A stretch of DNA of 64,000 bases from positions 1,364,001-1,428,000 of the forward strand of contig NZ_RBKT01000001.1 of assembly GCF_003633685.1 (NCBI RefSeq), in the 5' to 3' direction. The notes under the pieces are model-generated. The model did no database searches. It was not told the origin of the DNA and was given only the letters and a program-made list of their open reading frames with translations. The translations under genes and the position numbers were made by a program. The first letter of the stretch is position 1. The number at the start of each line of letters is the position of its first letter. The DNA is from Micromonospora pisi (GTDB lineage: Bacteria; Actinomycetota; Actinomycetes; Mycobacteriales; Micromonosporaceae). Below, piece after piece: positions 25,168 through 33,064 of the stretch.

Positions 25168-25970
25168 TGAGCCACTCGCCCATTCTCGAATTCTTCGCCG
25201 AGGAACTGAGGATCGTCCGCACCGCAGCCAACATGTCGCAGGCCGATCTCGCCGAGGCGATCAACTATTCCACCGCGCTGGTGGGGAAGATCGAGAATTG
25301 CGACCGGCGGCCGAGCCCCGACTTCGCCCGCCGCTGTGACAAGGTCCTGGAGACCGGCGGCCTCTTCGAGCGGGCCCAGCGCAAGCTCGGCCGGGAGGCC
25401 CTGGTGGCCTGGTTCCGCGAGTGGGCCGAGATCGAGCAGGAGGCCGACGCGCTGCGCAGCTTCCAGCCGCTGTTCGTGCCGGGCCTGCTCCAGACCGAGG
25501 CATACGCCCGGACCGTTCTCTCCGGCAGCGGCCTGCTCCGGGCGCAGGCACTGGAACAGCAGGTCACCACCCGACTGGAACGGCAGGAGTTGCTCACCCG
25601 CGACCAGTCTCCACTGCTCACCGTGGTGATGGACGAGTCTGTCCTGCGCCGGCCGGTGGGCGGCCCGCAGGTGATGCGTGAGCAGCTCCGACACCTGGCC
25701 AAGGTCGGCGAATCGCTGCCCCGGGTGCGGCTCCACGTGGTGCCCGGGGCCGCCGGGGCCTACGCCGGCCTCAACGGTCCGTTCGTCGTAGCCACACCAC
25801 CGACCGGCGACGATATCGTCTACATTGAGGGACAGCTCAACGGACAGACGTACGACCGCGCCGACGACATCAAGCGGACAGTCCAGGTGTGGGAGTCGAT
25901 CCGGGGCGAGGCGCTGCCACACCAGCAGTCGCTGGAGTTGATATCGGAGGTGGCGGAGACATGGACCTGA
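25167..25970 (+). CDS. Scr1-type XRE regulator (DUF5753)
   Basis: A 267-residue protein. The N-terminal helix-turn-helix reads FFAEELRIVRTAANMSQADLAEAINYSTALVGKIENCDRRPS; the long C-terminal DUF5753 domain contains FQPLFVPGLLQTEAYARTV and LLTRDQSPLLTVVMDESVL. GTG 25167 is chosen because GGAGG lies six bases upstream. These regulators are abundant in streptomycetes and relatives, usually next to a DUF397 partner, and affect development and antibiotic production. The DUF397 gene overlaps its last ten bases, so the pair is translationally coupled. Targets unknown. Confidence 0.85.
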   Translation: MSHSPILEFFAEELRIVRTAANMSQADLAEAINYSTALVGKIENCDRRPSPDFARRCDKVLETGGLFERAQRKLGREALVAWFREWAEIEQEADALRSFQPLFVPGLLQTEAYARTVLSGSGLLRAQALEQQVTTRLERQELLTRDQSPLLTVVMDESVLRRPVGGPQVMREQLRHLAKVGESLPRVRLHVVPGAAGAYAGLNGPFVVATPPTGDDIVYIEGQLNGQTYDRADDIKRTVQVWESIRGEALPHQQSLELISEVAETWT

Positions 25971-26152
25971 CCGGTGCCCGGTGGCGCAAGAGCACCCGCA
26001 GCAACGGCAACGGCGGCGACTGCGTCGAGGTCGCCGACAACCTGCCGCACACCATCGGCGTACGCGACAGCAAAGACCGACAGGGCCCCGCCCTGACCTT
26101 CACCCCCACCGCCTGGCGCGCCTTCGTCGCCACCCTCGGCCGGAACGACTGA
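25961..26152 (+). CDS. DUF397 small protein
   Basis: A 63-residue protein with the DUF397 hallmarks: WRKSTRSNGNGGDCVEVA, then VRDSKDRQGPALTFTPTAWRAFV. ATG 25961 lies inside the end of the Scr1-type gene (ACATGGACCTGA), a ten-base overlap. Partners of this type modulate the cognate XRE protein, in an arrangement sometimes described as toxin-antitoxin-like, although toxicity is not general. Confidence 0.85.
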   Translation: MDLTGARWRKSTRSNGNGGDCVEVADNLPHTIGVRDSKDRQGPALTFTPTAWRAFVATLGRND

Positions 26153-26211
26153 CCAACGGACGGGGCCACCCGAACCCGTGGTCCGGGCGGCCGTCCGGCG
26201 CCGTGGCGGTG

Positions 26212-26640
26212 TTACTCGCAGAACACCTGCACCTTGCTGTCGGCGTCGTCCACGTCGACGGTGAGCTCATCGAGCTGCTCGATGAGCTCCTCGATGTGCT
26301 GCGGCTTGAGCTGGGTGAGGTCGATCGGCACCCCTGACTTGTCCAGCTTCGCGTTGAGCTGGGTGAGCGCCTGCGGAGGGATGAGGCTCGTGAGCCGGAC
26401 CCCGGCACGCAGCAGTTGCAGCGGGACCCGGACGTTGATCCGGCTTGCCCCGTCGCCGCCGGTGCTGTCCTCCGAGCTCACCACCACGCGCAGGTACTTG
26501 GGCCGGGGTTTCGGGCGCACGGCTCCCGACGGCGACTCGGGCTGGTCTCGTTCGAGGGCGTTGATCAGCCGCTCGGCCTCGTCTGCGGTGATCTTGCCCT
26601 CGGCCAGCATCTGCAGGATCTGGCGGCGCTGCTCGTTCAT
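26212..26640 (-). CDS. SHOCT-like cytoplasmic protein of the DUF2089 operon
   Basis: A 142-residue acidic protein. The N-terminus RRQILQMLAEGKITADEAERLINALE is a SHOCT-like/YvlB-type helix pair. A hydrophilic linker follows, and then SRINVRVPLQLLRAGVRLTSLIP and a C-terminal acidic tail (IEELIEQLDELTVDVDDADS). Last gene of a three-gene minus-strand operon with the small membrane protein and the DUF2089 protein. Similar sets in Gram-positive bacteria are linked to envelope stress, but a role here is inference. Stop to next gene: intergenic region with no further hairpin seen. Confidence 0.7.
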   Translation of the reverse strand: MNEQRRQILQMLAEGKITADEAERLINALERDQPESPSGAVRPKPRPKYLRVVVSSEDSTGGDGASRINVRVPLQLLRAGVRLTSLIPPQALTQLNAKLDKSGVPIDLTQLKPQHIEELIEQLDELTVDVDDADSKVQVFCE

Positions 26641-26661
26641 TGTTGCTCCTCCCCTTATGAC

Positions 26662-26922
26662 TTATCTGACGCTTACCAGCACGGCCATCTGGCCGTCCTC
26701 AAGCTCGAACCGGCTGCCGGGCAGCGCCCACAGCAGTCGCCCGGTGCCACGCAGCGCGCCCACCGGGCTCACCCGGAAGACAAGGCACGCGACCAGTCCG
26801 CCCAGCACGACGAGCAACAGCAGCGGTGACAGCACCAGCAGGACCGGCAGGACCGGGACGTACAGCCGCAACCAGCGGCCGTTGCGACGGCGATAACTCG
26901 CCGTCACCAGCTGCGGGATCAT
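26662..26922 (-). CDS. Small membrane protein of the DUF2089 operon
   Basis: An 86-residue protein with one long or hairpin hydrophobic segment (VPVLPVLLVLSPLLLLVVLG, residues 22-41, continuing to residue 49), a basic N-terminus and a soluble tail (FELEDGQMAVLVSV). ATG 26922 overlaps the TGA of the DUF2089 gene by ATGA, and the SHOCT-like gene starts 21 bp after its stop. It probably anchors or couples the two soluble partners to the membrane. Confidence 0.7.
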   Translation of the reverse strand: MIPQLVTASYRRRNGRWLRLYVPVLPVLLVLSPLLLLVVLGGLVACLVFRVSPVGALRGTGRLLWALPGSRFELEDGQMAVLVSVR

Positions 26923-27281
26923 CGGATCCCCTCCAGCTCGGCCAGCGCCTCCTCGACGCTGATCTCCCCCCGCCGCAGGCGGTCGACGACGTCGGCGCCG
27001 GTGGGCGCCGGGTCGGTGTCGACGAAGTCGAGGTGCTCGGCGATCCGGTTCAGCCGGGACTTGATCGTCGGGTAGCTCACCCCGAAGATCCGCTCCATCT
27101 CCTTGATCGAACCGTGCGACCGTACGAACGCGGCAACGAACACCTGGTCGTCGGCGCTGAGCTGAGCCAGCTGCGGCGGCTCGAACTGACCCTCGACCAC
27201 GATGCCGCTGCTGGCGAGGCGGACCCGTTCGACCACGAACGACTGCCCATGCGTCAGGTCCGTCAGTTCCTGCCAGTCCAC
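26919..27281 (-). CDS. DUF2089-family DNA-binding protein
   Basis: About 120 residues. The centre has LSADDQVFVAAFVRSHGSIKE and MERIFGVSYPTIKSRLNRIAEHL, a sigma-like helix-turn-helix, and the C-terminus repeats the SHOCT-like motif LRRGEISVEEALAEL. GTG 27281 is used because AAGGGGG lies a few bases upstream; a TTG at 27305 would add eight residues. It heads the operon and probably regulates its own promoter through the repeated AT-rich sites upstream. Confidence 0.75.
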   Translation of the reverse strand: MDWQELTDLTHGQSFVVERVRLASSGIVVEGQFEPPQLAQLSADDQVFVAAFVRSHGSIKEMERIFGVSYPTIKSRLNRIAEHLDFVDTDPAPTGADVVDRLRRGEISVEEALAELEGIR

Positions 27282-27305
27282 TCTCGGCCCCCTTGCTCTC
27301 AACAA

Positions 27306-27708
27306 CGCTCCCGTTCATTTGTATCTTAATTTTCTTAAGACGTCAACGTGTGGATCTTGATTTTCTTAATCTAGATCTTGATGACCCTGAGGATCTCGCC
27401 ATCCTCGGCCGCCGTATGCCGGCGGTGGCCCGCAGCACGGTCGTCACAGCCGACGTCCCTGGCGTCCGTCGGGCGGGCAGCACGCGACCAAGCCCCCCGA
27501 TCCGTGGTCGTGTTCGCCGAAGGCCCCCGGAGTACGGCCCCGAAGCGCCTCCGACCAGCAGCGGGAGGACACCCGTCCGGGCGTGGTCGTGCGGCTGGAC
27601 GCGTCCGGGTCAGCGGCAGGAGCGAGTCTCTGACCCCGCACTCGGCTCACCGGTCACGGACAACGTCGCCTGCTCACCACAGCTTCGAGAACTCCTATAG
27701 TTGCGGCG
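27306..27708. other. Intergenic region holding an AT-rich operator and no gene
   Basis: About 400 bp between the divergent DUF2089 operon and the interrupted methyltransferase gene. The first 80 bp are strikingly AT-rich for this genome and contain the repeats listed separately. I saw no convincing coding frame in the remaining GC-rich part. Confidence 0.6.
27323..27369. promoter_or_regulatory. Paired 16-bp AT-rich operator repeats
   Basis: ATCTTAATTTTCTTAA (27323-27338) and ATCTTGATTTTCTTAA (27354-27369) match at 15 of 16 positions, 31 bp apart (three helical turns). The first also forms CTTAA-N5-TTAAG. A partial third copy (ATCTTGATG) follows at 27374. They lie 40-90 bp upstream of the DUF2089 start, on the side of its promoter. 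Confidence 0.6.
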
Positions 27709-28326
27709 ATGAACACGGAGAAGGTCCAGCAGGCATACTCGTCCGTCGCGGAGCTCTACATCGGGTTGTTCGGTGCCAGCCACCAGGTACACGCCGACGA
27801 CCTCACCTTCATCGCGCGACACCTGTCGGGCCGGCCCGGTGCGGTGCTCGATCTGGGCTGCGGACCTGGCCACATCACCGGTTACCTTCACTCGCTTGGC
27901 GTTGACGCGTCCGGGATCGACCTGGTCCCCGAGTTCATCGCCCACGCGCAGGCGTCCCACCCGAGCGTTGAGTTCCGGCTCGGGTCGATGGAAAGCCTCG
28001 ACGTCGCCAATCACTCTCTCGCCGGCATCCTGGCCTGGTACTCATTGATCCATTTTCCGCCGCAGAACCTCGACGGCATGCTGGCTGAGTTCCGGTGAGC
28101 CATCGCCCCCGGCGGGACCTTGGTGCTGGGCCACTTCGACGCCGACGAGGTCGGCGCCTTCGACCACAAAGTCGTGACCGCCTATCGCTGGCCCGTCGAC
28201 GAAATCTCCGCGCGGCTCACCCGAGCCGGCTTCACCGAGGTCGAACGCCTACAGCGGCCCAGCGAGGGCAACCATCGACCCCATGCCGCGATCGCGGCGA
28301 CCGCCACGCCGCCTAGCGAGCACTAA
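27709..28326 (+). pseudogene. Class I SAM methyltransferase interrupted by in-frame TGA
   Basis: From ATG 27709 the protein begins YSSVAELYIGLFGASHQVHA; motif I is VLDLGCGPGHITGYL (about residue 46) and GIDLVPEFIAHAQ follows, the fold of small-molecule methyltransferases. TGA at 28096-28098 stops it after 129 residues at MLAEFR. The same frame continues with AIAPGGTLVLGHFDADEVGA and AYRWPVDEISARLTRAGFTE, exactly what relatives have next, ending at TAA 28326. One change (CGA to TGA, Arg) explains it. Either a nonsense pseudogene, a sequencing error, or readthrough. Substrate unknown. Confidence 0.75.
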
Positions 28327-28654
28327 CCTTTCGACAAGACCGGGCGGCGCGCGCCGGCGACGTCGGCGAGCGAGCTGGAACCGCCCGCTGGAGACGTCCG
28401 CATCGGGAGCTCAGGATTTTGGGCACCAGACGCTGAGCACCGAGCGTGACCGCTCGTCGTCTGGCACGGTACCGACGCCGGGCTGGGCGGTGGTCGGAGC
28501 AGCCAGGCCACGAGCATTCAGCAGACCGACACAGTCGCCATTGTGGACGCTCTCGGTAGGGGTGACCGCATGGTCAAGAAGGGGGCCAGCGTCAGTGCGT
28601 TCCAACGCTGAGCAGGACAAGCTCGACGTAGTCGCACTCTTGTGGGAGGAACAC
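28327..28654. other. Intergenic region without recognisable gene
   Basis: About 330 bp between the interrupted methyltransferase and the M20 hydrolase. Short open frames exist on both strands but none has family-like content or a credible ribosome site. It should contain the hydrolase promoter; I could not pick it with confidence. Confidence 0.5.
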
Positions 28655-29944
28655 ATGTCAGGTGCAAAAGGTCGGATCGTCAGTCGACGCGCTGTGCTTC
28701 GTGGCGCCGCCGTCGGTGTGGCGGGAGCCGGGCTGGCGTCGTCCCAGGCGGCGTACGCCGGCAACGGCTCGCCTGCCGGGCTGGTGGGCGAGGATACGGT
28801 GGACGCCGTGGCCGCTGGGCTGGACTGTGACCTGATCGAGTTGCGCCGCGACATTCACCGGCGCCCGGAGACCCCGGGCCAGGAGCAGCGGACCGCCGAG
28901 GTGGTGGCTAAGCGACTTCGCGCGGCCGGCCTCGACGTCACCACCGGTGTGGGCGGCCACGGGGTCGTGGGAATCCTCAGCGGCGCTCGTCCTGGCCGGA
29001 CGGTCGCTTACCGGTCGGACATGGACGCGGTACCGCCGAACGATCAGGTGGGGGGTGGCACGCAGGCGGCCCACCTGTGTGGGCACGATATGCACACAGC
29101 TGTGGGCGTGGGCGTCGCGGAGGTGCTGGCGCGCCTGCGCAACCGGCTCGCGGGCACAGTGGTGTTCGTTTTCCAACCCGCCGAGGAGACACTCACCGGC
29201 GCCGCCGCGATGCTCGACGACGGCGTGTTCGCCCGAGTCCGTCCGGCGGAGATCCATGCCATGCACTGCGGTCCTTTCCCGGTCGGCCAGTTCGTTGTCA
29301 CGCCCGGGCTCGGACTTCCCGGCCAGGACCGCGGCGTCATCACGCTCACGGGGCACGATGCGACGGCGCGGGCGCGACGGCTCGCCGCCGAGATCGGCGC
29401 GCTCAGCACTTTGTCCCGCCCTGCGACCTCCGAGGACCTCGAACGGCTCGTGGCCGACGTCCAGACACCTGACGGGCCATTGGCCGAGTTCGTCTTCATA
29501 CAGGCCCAGGTCTCCGAAGCCGAAGGCCGAGCCGAGGTGCGGTTGTCCTACCGATGCTGGCCGGAGAACCGGTACGTCGCCATCCGCGAGGACATCCGCC
29601 GAATCGCAAGCAGCGATGGCCAGGCATCGGTGGCCTTCCCGAACGACCCGTTTCCCGCCATGGTCTGTCCCGAGCGGGAAGGCCAGGCCATGAAGCGGCA
29701 CCTGCAACAGGCCGCTGGGCGCGACCAGGTGCGGACGTTGCATGCCGCGATCCCCTTCAGCGGTGAGGACTTCGCACTGTTCCTGGGTCGGCTTCCTGGC
29801 ACGTACACCTTTCTCGGCGTTCGTGCGCCCGGCGCCCCCATCGAAACCAGTTATCCGCATTTCGGCGCCTTCGACCCGGACGAGCGGGCCATCGGCCACG
29901 GCGTCCGCGCGATGGCGGGTTGGCTCGCCCGGCGCACCCGATAG
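28655..29944 (+). CDS. Tat-exported M20-family amidohydrolase
   Basis: A 429-residue peptidase/aminoacylase of the M20D type. The N-terminus is a twin-arginine signal (VSRRAVLRGAAVGVAGAGLA ... AYA), so the folded enzyme is probably exported. Metal and catalytic residues are all in place: YRSDMDAVP (near residue 130), LCGHDMHTAVG (near 148), FQPAEE (near 175), HAMHCGPFPVG and the final YPHFGAFDPDERA. ATG 28655 has GGAGGA seven bases upstream. Relatives remove acyl groups from amino acids or hydrolyse amidated auxins; the substrate here is open. Confidence 0.85.
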   Translation: MSGAKGRIVSRRAVLRGAAVGVAGAGLASSQAAYAGNGSPAGLVGEDTVDAVAAGLDCDLIELRRDIHRRPETPGQEQRTAEVVAKRLRAAGLDVTTGVGGHGVVGILSGARPGRTVAYRSDMDAVPPNDQVGGGTQAAHLCGHDMHTAVGVGVAEVLARLRNRLAGTVVFVFQPAEETLTGAAAMLDDGVFARVRPAEIHAMHCGPFPVGQFVVTPGLGLPGQDRGVITLTGHDATARARRLAAEIGALSTLSRPATSEDLERLVADVQTPDGPLAEFVFIQAQVSEAEGRAEVRLSYRCWPENRYVAIREDIRRIASSDGQASVAFPNDPFPAMVCPEREGQAMKRHLQQAAGRDQVRTLHAAIPFSGEDFALFLGRLPGTYTFLGVRAPGAPIETSYPHFGAFDPDERAIGHGVRAMAGWLARRTR

Positions 29945-30121
29945 CCGACGCACAGCAGCGCGGCCGGATACTCGACGCCGTCAGGCAACTGATGATTACC
30001 AATGACCTCGGCAGCCCTCGGCCGTCATCGAACAGAAGCAGCACCGGCCCGACATTGAGTTTCGTCGGGTTCGCCTGGCCAATCCCATGTGTGGGTCGAC
30101 CGCCGCGATCTCATCCGCAAG

Positions 30122-31330
30122 TCACCCCTCCCGCGATGTGGGCCGGGTTCTCGTCGCTCGGTTGTGTAGTTTTCGGGAGCGGTTGCGGCAGGCGTCGATG
30201 ATGTCGGGTCGGAGCAGATGGCCGAAGCCGGCGTTGTCCAGGCGTAGCGCGATTCCTTGACGGTCGGTGCCGAGGGCGGTGGCGGTGGTGTCGAGGTCCC
30301 AGTCGTGGGCGGCGAGTTGGGACAGCAGGTGCCCACGGCGGGTCTGGGCGGCCGACAGCCGGAACGTCTTGAGGTAAGCGAGTTGGCCGGTGTCGTCGGT
30401 GATTGTTTCGCCGATGTGGTTTTCGGTGTCGGGGTCGAGGGCTGGCAGGAAGCGGGACAGAGTGAAGCGCCCCATCCGGTTCACTGGCGTGAATGTGAGG
30501 CGCTCTGCCGCGAGAAGCCCGCCGGCCATGACGGTGTGGAAGGCCGCCCAGTCGGCGCGGGCCTGGGCGAGCTGTGCACGCAGATCGGCGACGCTGGCGA
30601 TGGCGGTGTCGTCGAGGCGGGCGGTGAAGCCGGGCACTGCCGGGTACAGGTGGGCGTACTGGAAGAGCAGCTCGCCGTAGAAGTCCTGCAGCAGGGTTGG
30701 GTGCAGGGCGCGGTAGTCGTCGGGGTGGCTGACGACGAATGCCGCGGCGAGGGTGTCGGCGACGTAGAGCACCATTCCGCACTGGTCAGGGTGGATTTCG
30801 AAGATGCGCAGCGCGTCGTCGAGGCCGGGAATGGCGGTGCCGCTGTAGGTGGCCTCGACGCGCGGGGACAGGCCGCGAGTGACAGCGTGGCGAGTCCATT
30901 CCTGCCAGGCGATGGGCGGCCCACCGAACTGTAGGGCGAGGTAGCCCTCCGTTGCCAGGTGCAGTGGCAGAAAGCGGAGCCGTTGCTTGTCGTCACGGCG
31001 GGCCATACGTCGCCGGAACGCCAGCCGGATACCGGTAGGGGCGCTGGACGCGGCGGGGTCGCGTAGCTGGGTGCCGTAGGCAGCGGCGGGCGTGTCGTCT
31101 GTGGTCCAGCTCGCTACGAACGCGTGCGGCACATAGGAGATGTACGCGGTGCGGTGCCCGATGTCAACGATCGACAGTTCGTCGGGGTCGTACAGGCGGG
31201 CGTGCAGGCGCAGATCGCTGATGGGTACGGGCCGCAGCAGCGGCACCAGGCGTACCGCGCCCCACGTCTGGTCGGGGGCGACGGTCAGCCCGGTCAGGTC
31301 GATCCTGTCCACGGGTGCGATGTTGGTCAT
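30122..31330 (-). CDS. ARPP-2-like protein with C-terminal HTH (weak family call)
   Basis: A 402-residue soluble protein coupled by ATGA to the vWA gene upstream. Distinct blocks are HRTAYISYVPHAFVASW, FLPLHLATEGYLALQFGG and GMVLYVADTLAAAFVVSHPD followed by TLLQDFYGELLFQYAHLYP. The last 60 residues look like a FIS-type helix-turn-helix (LLSQLAAHDWDLDTTATALG then TDRQGIALRLDNAGFGHLL). The style is that of ARPP-2 proteins, proposed partners of vWA/Ro-like proteins in RNA-repair or stress islands. I am unsure of that name. Activity is unknown. ATG 31330 fixes the start. Confidence 0.55.
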   Translation of the reverse strand: MTNIAPVDRIDLTGLTVAPDQTWGAVRLVPLLRPVPISDLRLHARLYDPDELSIVDIGHRTAYISYVPHAFVASWTTDDTPAAAYGTQLRDPAASSAPTGIRLAFRRRMARRDDKQRLRFLPLHLATEGYLALQFGGPPIAWQEWTRHAVTRGLSPRVEATYSGTAIPGLDDALRIFEIHPDQCGMVLYVADTLAAAFVVSHPDDYRALHPTLLQDFYGELLFQYAHLYPAVPGFTARLDDTAIASVADLRAQLAQARADWAAFHTVMAGGLLAAERLTFTPVNRMGRFTLSRFLPALDPDTENHIGETITDDTGQLAYLKTFRLSAAQTRRGHLLSQLAAHDWDLDTTATALGTDRQGIALRLDNAGFGHLLRPDIIDACRNRSRKLHNRATRTRPTSREG

Positions 31331-32757
31331 GGTGACCCCTGCCCGCCAGAATCGTCGGTGAGGAACCGGTCCACCCGGTCGCCGAGGTGGCGGCGCAGTT
31401 CGTCGAGGCGGGCGCCGCCGGTGGCGAAGCGGGCCAGCTCGACGAGGGCCGCGACGTCCTCGGCGTCGCGCACGCCGACGGTGGCGACACCGGAGGCGAG
31501 GCGCCGTACGTCGAAGGTGTCGGCGTCGTAGACCGGGTTGAGGTGCACGATGCTCGTGCGCTGGTGGGGGTCGAGGCGGGTACGCCATACCCGTAGCACC
31601 TCGGCGGCCTCTCCGGGCGGGGCGTTGTCCCAGCCGTCGGAGACGATGACTAGCCGCTCGGGGCGCCGTTCGAGACCGTCGAGGATGCGCTCACCGAGCC
31701 CGGTCGCTCCGATGGGGTGCACCAGCAGCGGGTCGCCGCGGTGGGCCAACCACAGTCCGGTGTACTCGGCGGCGAGCGCCTCCAGCAGGTAGTGGGTGGC
31801 GAGGGCGACGGCGAGGGGCCGGCGACGTTTCACCCCGGAGCCGGAGGCGGAGTAGCTGTCGTCGAGGACCGCCACGACCCGGCCCCACGTGCCCGCCTGT
31901 CGACGCGTGGCGCGCCGGGCGGCCGCCTGCAGCGCGCCGGTCAACTCTTCGCGGCGCCGTTTCCGCTCCGGCCGGGGCAGCGACAGCGCGTAGACGGCGA
32001 GGCGGGTCAATGGCGCCGTGGCGAGGTCCATAGCGACCACGCCGACCTTGCGCCGCGCGGCGGACGATTGCAGCCGCAGCCGTTCGCCGTCGGTGAGCTT
32101 CGGCGCAATGCCGGTCAAGAAGCGGGTCCGGTCGATGCCGTGCTGGGCGGCGAGCCCCTCGGCGACCGTGTATGGCAGCTCGTACAGTGCGCGCTGTTCG
32201 TAGTGGGCGCGCCGCCACGCCTCCAGGATCGGCGTCTCGTAGTGCTTGGGGCGACGCCAGGCGAACAGCACGGTTCCCACCTCGCCGGGCAGCGGCAGGT
32301 GGGCGTGGCGGGCCGCGACCGACAGCGACCGGCGGTACTTGACCGCGTCGAACGCCGGATCCGGCCGGCCAGCCACCCAGTCGCGCACGATCGCCCGGGT
32401 ACGCCGGTTATTGATGCCCAGCCGGCGTAGTTCACGGAACACGGAGTACACCCGTTGGGGCGGCAGTAGCCGCAGCCGCGCGGCGATCAGCCGCCCCTCC
32501 AGCGCCCGCTGCTCGGGGCGCGCGGTCGACGCGGTGCGCAGCAGGTTTGTCACGACCATCGCTGCGTTGAAATGATTGATATCCAGGGCCAGCGTCGCCG
32601 CGTAGAGATCGCGGTAGTTGCCCAGCACGTACTCGTGCAGGAAACCCAGCGACATCCGCTGCGCGCCCGCGCGACTGTGGAACTCGCGCTGGGCCGTGGA
32701 GGCGATCGCCGCGTTGACGAACATGACCAGGTCCTCGCACGCGACCCGCTCCGACAT
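31327..32757 (-). CDS. vWA-domain protein with helical N-terminal region
   Basis: A protein of about 476 residues. The C-terminal von Willebrand A domain has the metal-dependent adhesion motif DDSYS (in VVAVLDDSYSASGSG, about residue 305) and a later VIVSDGWDN (about 388), so it probably binds a divalent metal and a partner. The first ~280 residues are helical repeats rich in Arg/Leu (FLHEYVLGNYRDLYAATLAL, LELRRLGINNRR-like), recalling the TROVE/Ro60 plan, though I see no sure TROVE signature. ATG 32757 is one choice; an upstream ATG in frame (32835) exists and neither has a clear ribosome site. Coupled to the ARPP-2-like gene. Confidence 0.6.
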   Translation of the reverse strand: MSERVACEDLVMFVNAAIASTAQREFHSRAGAQRMSLGFLHEYVLGNYRDLYAATLALDINHFNAAMVVTNLLRTASTARPEQRALEGRLIAARLRLLPPQRVYSVFRELRRLGINNRRTRAIVRDWVAGRPDPAFDAVKYRRSLSVAARHAHLPLPGEVGTVLFAWRRPKHYETPILEAWRRAHYEQRALYELPYTVAEGLAAQHGIDRTRFLTGIAPKLTDGERLRLQSSAARRKVGVVAMDLATAPLTRLAVYALSLPRPERKRRREELTGALQAAARRATRRQAGTWGRVVAVLDDSYSASGSGVKRRRPLAVALATHYLLEALAAEYTGLWLAHRGDPLLVHPIGATGLGERILDGLERRPERLVIVSDGWDNAPPGEAAEVLRVWRTRLDPHQRTSIVHLNPVYDADTFDVRRLASGVATVGVRDAEDVAALVELARFATGGARLDELRRHLGDRVDRFLTDDSGGQGSP

Positions 32758-33064
32758 GGACACGACTGCGACCCAACTTTCCCAACGGGCGCCAAAGAGG
32801 CCGGCCGGGGAATGGAGGCACGAACTGCGAAGCATCGCTTCAGAGGCGGGTTCCGGAAGTCGCACCCAAGTCCCACGGCCGGCCCGGCCACCATACCGTC
32901 GCGATCACCACGGGCGCCACGAATAATCGCCGCGGACGCAGGTCCTACCGGCTGTAGACGTTGCCGGCCGCCCGCACAGCGGAACCACCGCAATTCGGGA
33001 CCGCGATCCGTCTGCTTGGCAATGTTCTGGCCGAAGGCTACGGATGGGCCCTCTCGGTGGTTGG
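32758..33064. other. Intergenic region between the vWA gene and rph
   Basis: About 307 bp downstream of rph and upstream of the vWA gene, both minus strand. It must hold the rph terminator and the vWA promoter. I see no strong hairpin and no plausible gene; short frames are extensions or shadows. Confidence 0.5.

Noticed and set aside
28411-28854. Minus-strand frame upstream of the M20 hydrolase gene
   Set aside because: Half of it is antisense to the hydrolase signal peptide and the other half matches no family.
29945-30121. Possible TetR-type start (QQRGRILDAVRQLMITND) after the M20 gene
   Set aside because: Only about 20 residues look helical, there is no HTH and the frame dissolves; too little to call a remnant.
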